Below are positions 42,247-54,243 of a stretch of DNA of 64,000 bases, piece by piece (position 1 is the stretch's first letter; every line of letters starts with the position of its first letter). Under the pieces are notes generated by a model. It was not told the DNA's origin and ran no database searches. It worked only from the letters and a program-made list of their open reading frames with translations. Source of the stretch: Heliopora coerulea (lineage: Eukaryota; Cnidaria; Anthozoa; Scleralcyonacea; Helioporidae). Position numbers and translations under genes: made by a program. The stretch is from positions 1,131,001 to 1,195,000 of the forward strand of contig JASJOG010000076.1 of assembly GCA_030142905.1 (NCBI GenBank). The letters are read 5' to 3'.

Positions 42247-43889
42247 AGCATCGTGTGATAGTATTTTTTGTCACGATTTGTGATTTTGTTCCAACCTACA
42301 CAAGACGAATCCTCTCAAAATTTCGTAAAAAAAAGGTAGTTAGAGTGCGTGATAGGTAATCTTATTTTGTTAGGTATTTGACTTCTTCTAAGTACCATAG
42401 CTTATTTAAAAAAACTCTTTTTGAGGGTTTGAAACAGAAAAGCATGGTTGTTTTGAAGAACAAGAAATATGCTACATGGGCTGTGAAACTATTAGTGCCA
42501 GATACAAAGTGACTGCGGCGGGGTCTTCATTGGATTATTTTCACCACAAGAAAGAGTCTTTATGAATAAGCTAGTTCCAAAAATATCCTGTAAGAAGCTA
42601 TTCTTAAAAAACAAAAATATGCTTGATAAGTTTGTTATAATCGAAATCTGAATATGGATAGAAGATAGTTCATTTAAATGGCGTTGGTGGCAAATAAGGA
42701 CAGTAATTACACCAAGAAATACAATATAGCCGAGTCAACAAAAAGACTCCACGGCCGAGATAATTTATCTTACTATACTATATTCTCAACCAAACTCAGG
42801 TCTGTGGCCTCTTGCTGTTTCACCTATAGTTGAATACGTTCGTCCCAAGTGGACACTCGTAACTAGTGTTTAACTCGTAACGAAGTGCCGAAAGAGAACA
42901 AATATTTCTTTCATTCTCCGTCATGTGCACCTGTATTACACCGAAGCAAAGTTAAAGAATTTCTCTGACACTGTGAACGAAAACTATCTTCTCTTCGCAT
43001 TTCCCGTTCCTTGACTTGAGCACTTACTGGAACACCGATAAAAGACTGAACTATACGACATGATGCTCACGTGCTCGATGTCATAGGAATGAACTTGGTG
43101 TGGGTGAGTGGCGTGGTACCCTGTCTTAAACGCCCAGTTCAATCCGTTGCGGGCAGGTGGAAAATTTTAACCGGAAAACTTTACAATGATTTTTTTTTCC
43201 TGAATTAGTTGTACGAGAGGGTAGTAGAACGTATGAGTGGTAGATTAATCCCTACGTTAGTGTGTCAAAATGAGCAATAATTTCCGTAGTGGTTTCTGAA
43301 GTAATCACTTACTAATATTATTATTATTATCGGTGTGCTAATAAGGCAACAAGAAGGCAACCAAGGAAGGACTTCCCAAAGATTTTTGGGCAAAGGATAA
43401 GCTTGTCTGCTGGGCTAAATAATCAGCCGCACACCCACGATTTCCTGTAAGGTGAGTCTTGGGGTTTGTTCCCATAGGAAGTTTTGAAATTGTGAAGTTC
43501 ATTTATGGCAACATTCAGTTTGTTTATTTAACTTTTTCCTAAAAGAAAGTTAGTGATCCCATGACTGACGTAAAAACCAATTACGTCTAATATTACCAGA
43601 AACGGTACTTGCATGGACAAAGTTTCATTCCGACGAAAGTTTACATTTTTTGGAGTAATGGTACAAACTCAAGCTTCAGTGTTTTATCTCTATTTTAAAT
43701 AACTTTGCAACACGAAAATTTAAGAAGAGCCACGGATTAAAACCACGACAGGAATCAAGTAATCATGACGAAATTGACGGAGTACTGATTCGCTTGCTCA
43801 CTCGCGACATTATTAGAGTGATTTGATAAATCGTAGATTTTTGCTCGAGCATCCTAGAGACCAAGACTGTGACAAATATAGAAAGTGAT

Positions 43890-44545
43890 GACGAATTCCT
43901 TTTTTCAGTTTTTGGTTTAAACTTTCGGGACTTTTCTTTGTACACATGTTACTATTATTGTTGTATTCTTCACAGCGATGACGGTCCTGCTGGTATGTTC
44001 CTGAAAAGTTTCTAGTTAATATATTCTGACTGTTCCAAGCAGGGCAGTTTTCTGAAACATTCTTCTCTTAATGTTGACTTTTCCTATCCTCTCCCGATAA
44101 GATGTTAGTTCAGTTTTCCAGCTCGTCATACTTTCCGCAATAATATTCCTGATATTGTCTGCGACATTAAACATGTCCATGCATTCAAGAATCCACGAGT
44201 GTGGTATTGTATCATACGCCTTTTGGTAGTTGACTCATGCCATTGTCAAGTAGGTCTGGCCTTTCCTGCAATCTTTCAAGATCATTTTATCAATTAACAA
44301 GTGATCCTTTGTTCTTTGGGTGTCTTACAACAGCCCTTCTGTTGGGTTAAACACCACTTTCATCCAGGTATACAGACTTTCAGCAATAATTCCTGTCATT
44401 AATTTCCACATCAAGGGAAGGCAGGATTATAGGTCGAAAATTATCAACTACACCTCCACTTGACGGGTTTTTCAAGCAAAGGACGAATTCCTTCTTTCAG
44501 TTTTTGGTTTAAACTTTCGGCACGTTTCTTTGTAAACATGTTACA

Positions 44546-44550
<5 letters not shown>
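43890..44550. repeat. Direct repeat pair flanking LINE remnant
   Basis: 43890-43959 and 44482-44550 are about 68-base direct copies containing TTCAGTTTTTGGTTTAAACT and TTTCTTTGTA. One copy is part of the LINE coding sequence, the other lies beyond its end. This suggests a partial tandem duplication or two truncated insertions. Confidence 0.65.

Positions 44551-44565
<15 letters not shown>
43975..44565 (-). pseudogene. Decayed non-LTR (LINE) reverse transcriptase fragment
   Basis: Across two or three frames the minus strand reads FTKKRAESLNQKLKEGIRPL, NFRPIILP, LMTGIIAESLYTWMK, TKDHLLIDKMILKDCRKGQ, VNYQKAYDTIPHSWILECMD and MTSWKTEL. These are the fingers and motif A region of a reverse transcriptase of the kind often labelled R2-type in invertebrate genomes. 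There are stops and frameshifts, and the motif A aspartate is Asn (VNYQKAYD), so it is dead. An (AAT)n microsatellite interrupts its upstream part. Confidence 0.7.

Positions 44566-44578
<13 letters not shown>
44541..44578. repeat. (ATT)n microsatellite
   Basis: About twelve ATT units at the upstream border of the LINE remnant. Confidence 0.9.
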
Positions 44579-44710
44579 ACTCACACACCACCCAACTAAG
44601 GACATTAGAAGGGGTCTTCGTATGCTACGGGCTCCCAGCATCCCGCCACGAAAGGCCGCAACAGACATTGCACATTTCAGGAAACTCGTGGGGAAATGAA
44701 ATTTTACCAT

Positions 44711-46663
44711 TAAAATGGATTTTAAAGCCCAACTTTTTCCATCAGGAGAAAGTAAGGGATGACAAGCCGTCTAAAATTTCCCGGTAGCATTCCCCGATGG
44801 ATATATTCAGTTTAATCTTAACACTACTCGGCTGTACTTCCAATCAGTTAAGGTCGGTTCAGGTGTGCCAGTGCAAGGGTTAGGTCTGAAAACTGAATTG
44901 TTTTATTCTTAGCCTAGTACTGATCTGTTTCAGGATTGTAGGCTGGTTCATTTTCGACCAACTAAGGTCATGCAGGGGGATCAGCCAGCTGTATAGATTG
45001 GTCTTGTTGTCTTTGGGCTACCGGACAGGTGTGCCAACACTTGGAGGTGGAGTTCCTTTTGCACCTGTCCGCGACCTGTCCTCCCAGTTCGCAAAGCAGG
45101 AGCGCCATTCTCTCGCGTGTGTATTGAAATGTAGGGAGAAAGAGGAAACAAGAAGCGTAAAGAGTGAAAGCTAGAGAAAAATATACCACTTTCTAGGGTA
45201 TAATGAATTGCTTGCATGAGCCATAACGTTAAGGAACAAGACGTACGGGAATGATTGTACAATACACGGTCGAAGACAATTTATTCAAAATGGCTCACAA
45301 AAGGAGCGGACAAATCAGAAATACCAATTTTGAATTTTTCGGCTTAGAAATTAAAGGCACAGGAATCACTCCGATATCACTAAACATTCTCCTTCCACGA
45401 ATTTAAAAACGCCGCTTTTCTGTTCTAAAAGCAGCACTTAGTGAGCGAGGATATCTCCAATACATGATAATAGATATGATCCTTGATGATCTCTTTTAAG
45501 AGCAGGAGCCTGTTACCAACTGCAAGATATAGGAAGTTTTTGAAATTGGGGTGATATATCGAGGAAGTGTTTTTACGTCTTCCTTTAATTGTCAATCTCT
45601 TTTGTGCTTTGTTTCGTCCTCTGCATGAGGAAGACTTTCAGGATTTCCGGACCTTTGTCAGATTCCAGAGTTATCGAGAACACGACGACGGTTAAATATG
45701 TTGTAATTACACACAGCTCTGAGATGAGCAGTTGTGCGACAGATATTGCATGACAACTAACTTCGTTGGGTGTTCCTGGCTTTGATTCCACAAATTTAAC
45801 CAAAACATGCAAACCGTCTGTCTTGCAGGATTGCGTAATAAAAACATTCGCAAATTTACAATGGTGATCATGCGAAAAAAGACGTGTTTGAATAAAGATG
45901 GGAAGCTTTTTACGACGGGAAGAGGTCCTACTGCGTATTTGAAATCACGAAATTTGTGCAATGCTTGGTTGTGAGTATAATTAGGAAATTAGGATAAGCC
46001 TCTTCAAGGATATGCAGCTAGTTTGTACACTCCAGTGGAGTTCACATTACAATATGCACTAATAACCTGGGATGACATACGTTGTTTTCAGTCTTTAACC
46101 TCCTAAACCAATTGGCATGGAATGTGATACTCAAGTCTTCATAACTCTGTACAACCGGAGAATTACCGTGGATAAATTAAAGACTTTTCTCAGTGTGACA
46201 GGGAGTGACGTAGAAAGAAATGTTGCCTGGAGGTAGACGATTTGCACATGCACAATCCCGGCGTGGGCTATGTCATCAAAAATACGGAAAAACGGAATCA
46301 AGTAAAGTATTAGTAGAACCACTTGTTTAAATTGACACGGCATAGACAGCTGGGTTACAGCACCTATCAATTAGTTCCCATTTATTGTACACAGCCTTGA
46401 GTCCTAATTGTTTTAAAATTGCATGGTTTATGTTCCAAATCAACTGCTTTATTGGCCGCTTACTAGCACGAATGACCTCATGCAGTCGTCGGAAATGAAA
46501 TAAATTCGTCTCTTCCAAAGTGTTAAAAAGTACCCCCTCATTTAAGTCCTCCCCTTAGTTTGCATGTAGATTTTCCTTGATCTTGCAAGTTTCTAAAACA
46601 AACAGGGGGTTCTACTTCAAAAACTCTATTTTTGGACTTTTGCGCCCACTCCTCCACAAAAAA
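44711..46663. other. Region between FGF-like genes, right part
   Basis: No confident gene. A coding-like stretch on the minus strand near 45585-45930 is listed separately. Other open frames are short and unsupported. Confidence 0.35.
45585..45885 (-). pseudogene. Coding-like stretch, family unknown
   Basis: One frame reads CKFANVFITQSCKTDGLHVL, VKFVESKPGTPNEVSCHAIS, then a hydrophobic run (VITTYLTVVVFSITL) and ESDKGPEILKVFLMQRTK before a stop. Composition is protein-like, and the hydrophobic run could be a membrane segment or strand pair. No start, splice or family evidence was found. It could be a gene remnant or chance. Confidence 0.15.
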
Positions 46664-46671
46664 TATAAATA
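46664..46671 (+). promoter_or_regulatory. TATA box of FGF-like copy B
   Basis: TATAAATA lies 92 bases before the first ATG. Position and the following leader motif (ATTTCCACTTGC) match copy A. Confidence 0.6.
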
Positions 46672-46755
46672 ATAGACCAGTGAATTCAGGTCATTATAGT
46701 GCTGTACTACATTTCCACTTGCATTTCCATTTTCTGAAGGCAAGACTAAACTCAA

Positions 46756-49700
46756 ATGACGATACTTTCTCAAAAAATGTCCATTTCGAATAGTTTTGAA
46801 ATTTATTCAAAGGTAGGGAGGTCGAGTACCCAAGGAATGATCACGAAACTGATTCCGTTTTGGTTGTTGCTTCTTATCACCTTGTTGCTTTTTACAAACT
46901 ACGCCAACGCAACATCACTGAACAAGAAGAACAGTTGCAGGAGAGTAACGATCATTAGCAAAGAAGGCAAATATCTGACAATAACGGAGAAAAAAGCCAC
47001 AGGAGAAGACACGAGCAACTCTTACTGTAAGTACTAGAAGCATTTGCCCTTCAAAACGTTTTTTAGTTGAACACATGCTAAGTATTTTCGACTGCTTACT
47101 TTATGTATTGTTGTACCGCTTGTACTCTCATTGGGAGTTGAAAAATGTCTGTCTGCACAGTACTGAAATTCTTTCTTATGGAGTGACTGACTAAAACGAT
47201 CAAATGTGAGTTAAAAGAAAATATCCACGAATTGATATAGGTAGTAGGGAGCTGTTAATGTGACAGTCATAAATGTAATAGCATATCTTACTGCAATAAA
47301 AGAACTCCCAGTACATAAAAGATTAATATTTCTAAAGCTCTCGTAGTATGTTCAAAAACACGCTTTCGTCCTGTTTGTGGGTCTTTTTAGCTCGACTACA
47401 CTAATTGCGTTATCTAGTTTATCGAGGTTCTTATTACTGACAAGCAGAGACACTTCAATGCTTAATCGTGTTCGACCAGCTGATTTAGTGGAATCTCATC
47501 CTGATTAATTTGGGCGTTTTTAATTGATTTAAGTGCACTCCTTGACACGTTCTTTATTGTAATGATTGTTACTTGCAATGAATGGACACTCCTTCCACGT
47601 TATCTCATAATCTTGCTACTAGATATATTTTGAAACAGTTCATTTCTATAATTGTGTTTTTTGAACAGGGTGTACTGTACCCTTTCAAACATGCAAATAG
47701 TGCCCTAAATCTACAGCACGAAAATTTAAAACTTAGAGAACTTGCAAGGCATTCCACCAGGGCTAAATTTTAAATATATATCACTTTACAAAGTTTTCAG
47801 AGGTTAAGCAGAAGTTATGATATCCACCACGTTAAAGATGCATTATAACGCCTCATACAAAAAAAGTTAAACATGTAATTCATGATTGCCACAATTGCAA
47901 AGACGGACAGCAGTTTGTGAATATAGAACGTTTTCATTCAATCGTCCGACTTTCGAATAACTAATGGCATGGCTGTCATTTTGGTGTATGTAACAAAAAA
48001 CTCTTCTGTGAAGGAACATCAACCAGGCGTCTTAGACATCAATTGAAAACGCCTAATGATATTACGACAGGGCTTGAAATTAGTGCATCGCTACCGCTTG
48101 TCCTGAGCAGCTCAGTTTATGGGTTTATAAGGCAACACTTCGAAAAAAAAAATAAATAAATAAAAAATACCAAAAAAAAATAAAAAATCAAGGTACTGAC
48201 GTTTCAAGGACAGCCCTTCGTTGGCCTCAAATTGAGTCTTTTTATATTGCCGGGAAACCAATTGAAAGAAACAACCTTTCAACCCTGTAATCGTACGTTG
48301 CTAAATCTTATATGGGTCAATTTACACCAAGTGTCGCTCACAATTGTTCGTCTCGGCGAGTGAAATGTTCTCTCATGGTGACAATTCCCGCTTTTGAATC
48401 CACCGCAGTGGAGAAACTCGAATGGCAACAAAACGTTGCAGTAGTCCAGTTGCTTACTAGGAATTTAAAAATTGAGTCCTTTAGCTTGGAGGTTTTCCTC
48501 CTCGAGTGAGAGAACGAGGCTCGAGAAATTAAAAATGACATCGTCCGGATTAACAGAAAGCGAGGTGGAAGAAGTTGAACATTGGGGAATTAACTTCCTT
48601 CTCTGGATCGGTTGTACGATCAGTTGTACTGCATCGATATCGTTTTCCTCGTTTTCGTGAAGTTTTCAATTTAATTCGGTCGTTCTTCGACACAATTTTC
48701 TTTGACACGAAGTTTTCATTGTACATGTTAGTTGATTGAAAATCTCCTCTTGACCGATTGACATTTGTTGATGTGTACAGATGACGAATTTGGCCTTCAG
48801 TAAACTTTCCGTGATATGTTTTTATACAGCCAAACTAATGCTGCGCTCTGTTGGATTAAATGGAGAGGTGACAATCCAAGGAGTAAAGGCCAATAAGTTT
48901 CTCGTCATGAACAGCACTGGACAAGTGTACCTTACGGTAAGTTAAATTGCCACTATTAATTTCAAATTTTCGAAACTCGTCATTCACCAGGGGCCGGTGC
49001 CAGGAAATGAATTAACATTATTTTTGAAGAGGCACGAAAGATCTCCACCGCCCACAAAAATTGGATCCGACAACCCGAATTTGGTGTACTCTCTCCGAAA
49101 CTATTTACTTATGCCCTTATTCACGATAAGCCTTCAACTGATAATATACTTTGTTTAATATTAACGCACAGTTTATTTCACATTTTTTGCGATTAAGATG
49201 CCAGAATTGCATTGAACACAGTTGATTGTTAAGGCGCATTGACACTTCGCGGTCGGAGCTCATTTAAATGTGGAAAAATGGGCAAAAGAAGGCTGCACCA
49301 GCAATTTCGTTTTGGTTGCGCACACTAATCTTTTGAACAGGCCTAAGCCGACACAGGCCCCACCCCGGCGTCACCACTGTTATTCATAAATATTTATCTC
49401 AAAGCTTTTACAGCATTGTTGGATGAATAATGATGAACAACATTGTTATCGTCTCGTAGAAAAAATAAAAGTTAGAAAGTAATCTTTTATGTGTTTGGTT
49501 ATTTATATGCTGTCTGGCTTATTCTGAAAGCGGTGAATACATTTTATGACTATTTAAGAACCTTCTCAAAAGTTCTCGCACTCATCACTGTTTTGCAGTC
49601 TTGTTTCCCAAACGGTAAAATTCTAGTAATTCTTTGGCAAATCTTCAACAGGTTATCAATTAATCACCCTGCAATAGAATTCTACTTCATACCTAATGAT

Positions 49701-49915
49701 ACTGAAATCACTTTCTATATTTTTTTCCTCCATAGAGAACGGCGATAAAAGAAGCTGTGTTTGTTGATGTTTATTTAAGTGGAAACACGCCATTCCGATC
49801 ATTCCGATCCACGTCCGATCCCAAAAACTATCTAGCGATCTCAACGACTGGAAGAGTCACAAACAGTACAGCTCAAAATAGCCCAGGCGTACAATTTGCC
49901 ATATTTAATAACTGA
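46756..49915 (+). CDS. FGF-like secreted beta-trefoil protein, copy B, three exons
   Basis: Exons 46756-47026, 48830-48936 and 49736-49915 join in phase to 185 residues. A hydrophobic segment (LIPFWLLLLITLLLF, residues 32-46) ending NYANA is a signal peptide or anchor with likely cleavage after residue 52. The trefoil follows: RRVTIISKEGKYLTI, KLMLRSVGLNGEVTI, NKFLVMNSTGQVYL, AVFVDVYLSGN, NYLAISTTGRVTNS and GVQFAIF. These are the strand pattern and three-exon layout of fibroblast growth factors; the 107-base middle exon is near the usual 104. Expected role: extracellular ligand for a receptor tyrosine kinase or related receptor, inferred from the fold. The family assignment is firm; the subfamily is not. 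The first ATG gives 27 residues before the hydrophobic part. The second (46837) has a better start context and would give a classic signal peptide. Confidence 0.82.
48134..48235. repeat. A-rich repeat with GACGTTTC signature (in copy B intron)
   Basis: An A/T-rich run of A9, AAATAAAT and A9 tracts is followed by GTACTGACGTTTCAAGGACA and GCCCTTCGTTGG. The same layout recurs at 50434-50525, so both are copies of one interspersed repeat. Confidence 0.6.
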
Positions 49916-50060
49916 TCAACAGCAACGTCTTATACAGTAAATTTTACTTATAAAAGTTCAACTTACCAGAGGTTTGGTATTCTGGTGTAATTTTTCACTT
50001 TTTTATGCTGGAAAATTAAGACAGCAACGTGAATTTAGTGTATGGTCTTATGGCTTACAA

Positions 50061-50066
50061 AATAAA
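50061..50066 (+). terminator. Candidate poly(A) signal of FGF-like copy B
   Basis: AATAAA about 150 bases after the stop codon. Confidence 0.5.
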
Positions 50067-50433
50067 ACAGAGTAGGCATAACCTAGATAGATATTAATAA
50101 AATTTTAACATAATTTCATATTTTTACGCGTGATTGATATTGGAAATGACTTATTAGTTTCTCTTTAAACAAACCTTAAAATCGGGAATTATTTGAGTCC
50201 AAGTCCATACAGGTCTATGGTAAAGTGGACTAATGTTGGGATTTTATGCGAGTTTAATTCTTAATTCCGTACTGTATAAACAAGAGGTTATGGGCCTGAA
50301 TGATTATACTTCGTCCATTGGTTTAACCTACGGTCACTCAATATCTTCAAAAAATAAAGTATTAAAGATAGTCCGGAACAGTAGTTTCCAGAGTCGATAT
50401 CCAACTAAAGACGTGAGTAAAAGACTTGAAGGT

Positions 50434-50525
50434 AATGATCTGTCAAAAAAAAACCCAAAAAAGCCAAAAAAAAAAAAAAACAGAACAAAGTATTGACGTT
50501 TCGAACAACAGCCCTTCATCAGAGT
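50434..50525. repeat. A-rich repeat with GACGTTTC signature (downstream of copy B)
   Basis: A-rich runs are followed by GTATTGACGTTTCGAACAAC and AGCCCTTCATCAGAGTCA, closely matching the copy at 48134-48235. The loop of the fold-back element at 3255-3489 has a related sequence. Confidence 0.6.
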
Positions 50526-50529
50526 CACT

Positions 50530-51520
50530 TGACTCTGCAGGCATTTCACTTTGATAAAGGATTTTCGCTCACAACGTCAGTACCTCATTCTCTCTCTTTT
50601 TTCTTATTTTCTTATTTTGTTTTTTTTGGCGGAGCACTAGCCTTAAACTTTTTCTACGTCGATTCAGAACTGCCTTCGCAATACTCGGCAATTTTATCAA
50701 AAATGCTTCATGTTTTTGGGGCAAAATTGTTCAGTTCTGTTCACTGTAGGAAGCCAACATCACTCATTTCAGTGTACCTATGTACACAGGAATTGTCTTC
50801 GAGAACCAAGTCATGGATAACTTTAAAATGGGTGTTTAGTTGGGAAACCAGCGGGCCATGCAGTGGCGAGATCCCACGGGGAGAGGATAGAGGCGTACCT
50901 CCAACCGTGATCGTCCGGCTCTCTATCATAGCCATGTATAGCTATGTCAACATTCTCCCAAAAAAACATTCCCCAAATCTAAAAGTACATCCTCGTGAAT
51001 AGTGAATTACACGTCTTTATCACCCCAGATGGTTTTCCGAACTTACGGGGTGAAAATGTGAGGGAGATGGCTGTCGTCGTCATAGCAATCCCGGCCAATG
51101 CCATCAGTATATCCACAAGATGGCAGTTTTTCACGGCAATTTCATTGCATATCATGTTCAAAATGAGAAAAATTGTTGCTGTTTGGATGTCATTAATTTA
51201 AACCAGGCGCAAAAACAATGCGTATATCAATATGTGACTGAAGTGTGATCAAGCAGGTTTCTTTATGCCGGGGTCACGTGCGTAAAATCGTGCGATACCT
51301 TGCAGGAGTCCCGTGGAACCTTGAAGCGCTAATAGAAACGGAAATTTGGGCGTTTAACAATAAGACAACTACTGCGCTTGAAAGGTAACACGCGAAATAT
51401 GGAATGTGTTTAGTACTATTGGAAGTAGATTTAAAGTTCCTTTTATAAACCAAATTGTGTTTAAGTTTGAGACATCTTGCAAAACCCGAGATATAGGTCA
51501 GAACACAAAAACACAACCAG
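50530..51520. other. No gene assigned
   Basis: A plus-strand frame of about 170 codons and overlapping minus-strand frames exist. None shows a recognisable motif, and the plus frame begins inside the repeat at 50434-50525. I treat this as non-coding repeat-derived sequence. Confidence 0.35.
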
Positions 51521-51897
51521 AGGACAATTTGAAAACGTAAAGGATAAAACACAGACCGAAAAATGTCATCTTGAGACTTGATATTCAAGTTAAAACAAGA
51601 AACAGACAAGTTAGAAACGGCAATATTTCTGCTTTATTTCAGAGTCATCATCAGACCAAAAGACTCAAACATAAAATGGTAATAACCATAACCAGCCGAC
51701 AATTTCAAAAAGTAAAGAATAAAACATAATCCGAAAAACATCATCTTGTTAACTTGATATTCAAGTTATGAAACAAGACAAGACATAAACAAGGTTGTGG
51801 TTGAATATCAAGCTAACAAGATGACGTTTTTCGGATTATCTTTTATTCTTTAAAAAGGTAATATTTTGGTTTTATTTAGAGTCATCATCAGAACAAG
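51521..51897. repeat. Complex repeat: two direct and one inverted copy plus paired CATCATCAGA signature
   Basis: A 70-85 base unit containing ATAAAACA, CCGAAAAA, TCATCTTG and CTTGATATTCAAG occurs directly at about 51521-51609 and 51697-51783, and inverted at about 51801-51857. Each half ends with an AATATT...TTTATTT(C)AGAGTCATCATCAGA block (near 51616-51656 and 51857-51895). Direct plus inverted terminal copies resemble Penelope-like retroelement ends, but no coding part is present. Confidence 0.5.
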
Positions 51898-51899
51898 TG

Positions 51900-53916
51900 A
51901 TACTGAAAAAAAGCCGAAATATTTCTACTTCATCTGTGTGTGTGTTTTGTTTGACCTAAATCTTGAGTTTTACAAGACGTTCATTTTCGATGTTTGTCTT
52001 ACATTTCTTAATATCAACGGCTGGTGATTCTAAAGGTACTCGTGTAAGTACTAATAACTCCACAGAGTACACATTCAAACAGATATTAATGATTATCTGA
52101 CCAATAGGGCTCCCCGTAACACTGGTATACACGTGGTAAGGCTGGCTGACAGTACTGTAACAATTGGCGAGCATGGTTTGTCTCCCTTGAATTTTTGCCG
52201 CATCCCCACATTATTCTCTCATTGTCAAGGCGCTTAAACATCAGCGCGAACATTTTCACGATGCACGTGGTCCACTTTAAAGCTCCTGGCGATTTTTTTG
52301 GGGACTAAGAAATATTCGTTCTGCTTACACACCATTGTAATGGAAATACACAAGTAAACATCGCAGACCAAGACAATGCCGGCATTTGATTTTCCCAAGT
52401 ACCCCAGCTTGACTGTCATTGACGTCAAAAAGACAATTTAAAAATTCCGAAAAAGTCAATTAAATAAATTGTGTCCCTCAGTGAGAGAGAAAAATCTGGA
52501 TAACGAAGAAGAGGGGGCCAGTTATTAAAGTGAGACTGCCAGGTTGCAAGATCGATCTATTATTTTCTTCCCATTTTGCACAGCCGTGGTCTGAAACTGA
52601 TCTCGAGGCTATTTACTCACTGCTCCATTAAGTAACAGTGGTCGGAAGTTAGCCAGTGTCCTCTCCAGCTGGGAGATCGAACAATGTATCTCCCACGAAC
52701 TGCTTTTTCAATCTTTGCATATGTCATGCAGATCTCTTTCCGTTAGACAGGGGTGTATTTCATCAGGTTTGATCAGAACTATTTCATTGTCCTCTCCCAA
52801 CTAATACTCTTCACTTACTTTCAAATTGTCTGTTGTAAAATGAGTTTTGCTTTTATCATTTGATAATTTTTTACTGCTCGTCATTCAGTTCCAACTTAAC
52901 TTTTACTAAAACCTTTTACAAGGTGACAGTTGCCACTCAGTGGGTGATTGTTTATGACGTCATGCCGGCCATGTTGGTGGTACTCAACAACATTAGCCGC
53001 TGCTGGACGTGAGCTCCAACATGACTACCATATGTTTGTCAGTCTTATGAACCTCGAGAGACTGATTGTCAAACACCTATCTATTTGGAATTGATTTCAG
53101 GTCATTTTTATAGTACCAACCGTTCGTTTTCAGAACTGAAAGTTTGTGTCATTTCACCAATTTCCGGAGGTAATGATAAAAGACAGGAAAAGACGTCTCA
53201 TTTTCATACTTGGAACCATTCACCCCCGTGGTATTAATTAAAGTTTTTCTTTGATTTAATCTCTCACAAAGTTACTGTTCTTGTCTTGCATGGGCGGTTA
53301 AAAATGTTACCTTGAACGCTATAGTCCTTAAACTTTAAAATTTGCTTTAGTTTGCGTCATTTATTTCTTTACAAGTTCATGATGAGATCAAATCAAGTGC
53401 ATGAACGGATAAAATCATTTAACGTGCATTCTTTATATCCATGGATTTTTCCCTTCTTTATTTTAAATCTTAACACAATAGCGTTTCCTTAAATCCCATG
53501 TCTGTCTCTCCCCTTTTCCGGTAAGTTGATCGACTTTTTGGGTCGTTTAATACGTCGTACAGTTGTCCCATTTAATTCAGACGAATTTAGTTGACATTAG
53601 CTTCGTCAATTAGTCGACGTAGGTGCGTGTTCATTTCATACGACGAATTTAATTTAGACGAATTTAATCCTTTTCGAAACCTTCATAAGAACAAATCAAT
53701 GCTCATGACAAACAACAAAACATTTGATCGTGGGCAGAAAAGAACGTATATTATTATAATTTATACATTAAACTCGATGCGACGTTGCGACTTCGTCTGA
53801 AACCAACACGCATTTCAGACGTTGCTTCCGTACGCGGGCCTCACCCTGGCGCCGATACTGCTACATGATTCAGCTTCAAAATTACCATGATCGTACAGTA
53901 CGTTCTAATTACCAGA
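51900..53916. other. Intergenic, no gene seen
   Basis: Minus-strand open frames at 51956-52174 and 52234-52428 are the longest but lack splice context and family motifs. No clear element recognised. Confidence 0.3.
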
Positions 53917-54085
53917 TATTTTAATTAATAATATACATGAAAAAATTTCTCGAATCTGATTGGCTAAGAGCAGTGCAATTTCAAGGTAACACAGTGCCGA
54001 AAAAAGGTAATACAGCAGTTTGTACTAAATTACCTTTTTTCGGCACTTTATGACTTTTCCCATGTATATTATTAATTGGTAATAG
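53917..54085. mobile_element. MITE with nested hairpins
   Basis: Outer inverted arms TAATTAATAATATACATG and CATGTATATTATTAATTG enclose a perfect 18-bp hairpin (GTGCCGAAAAAAGGTAAT and its complement) at about 53993-54046. No coding capacity. Confidence 0.65.
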
Positions 54086-54243
54086 CATGATTTCTCGAGC
54101 AGTATGGAAAAACGTTCACTTTTAAGTTTTTCATATCTCAAATAACACTCGTTCTTCGGACTCGTGCTATTTTGATAGTCTTTGAAAAACTCACTCATGC
54201 GTGCTTTTTTCCAAATTGTACTTGAAAACATGCTATTACCTAT

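Larger units (their letters stand above)
40911..43889. other. Region between head-to-head FGF-like genes, left part
   Basis: Largely unassigned AT-rich sequence. Two coding-like segments are listed separately (41404-41540 minus, 41977-42246 plus). No other gene or intact element was recognised. Confidence 0.35.

Noticed and set aside
48338..48541. Minus-strand frame in the FGF-like copy B intron with protein-like ending
   Set aside because: Overlaps another frame on the opposite strand in a repeat-rich intron. It may be a repeat remnant, but I could not support a gene.
50493..51002. 169-codon open frame
   Set aside because: It starts within an interspersed repeat, has no domain or splice context, and the opposite strand is equally open in part.
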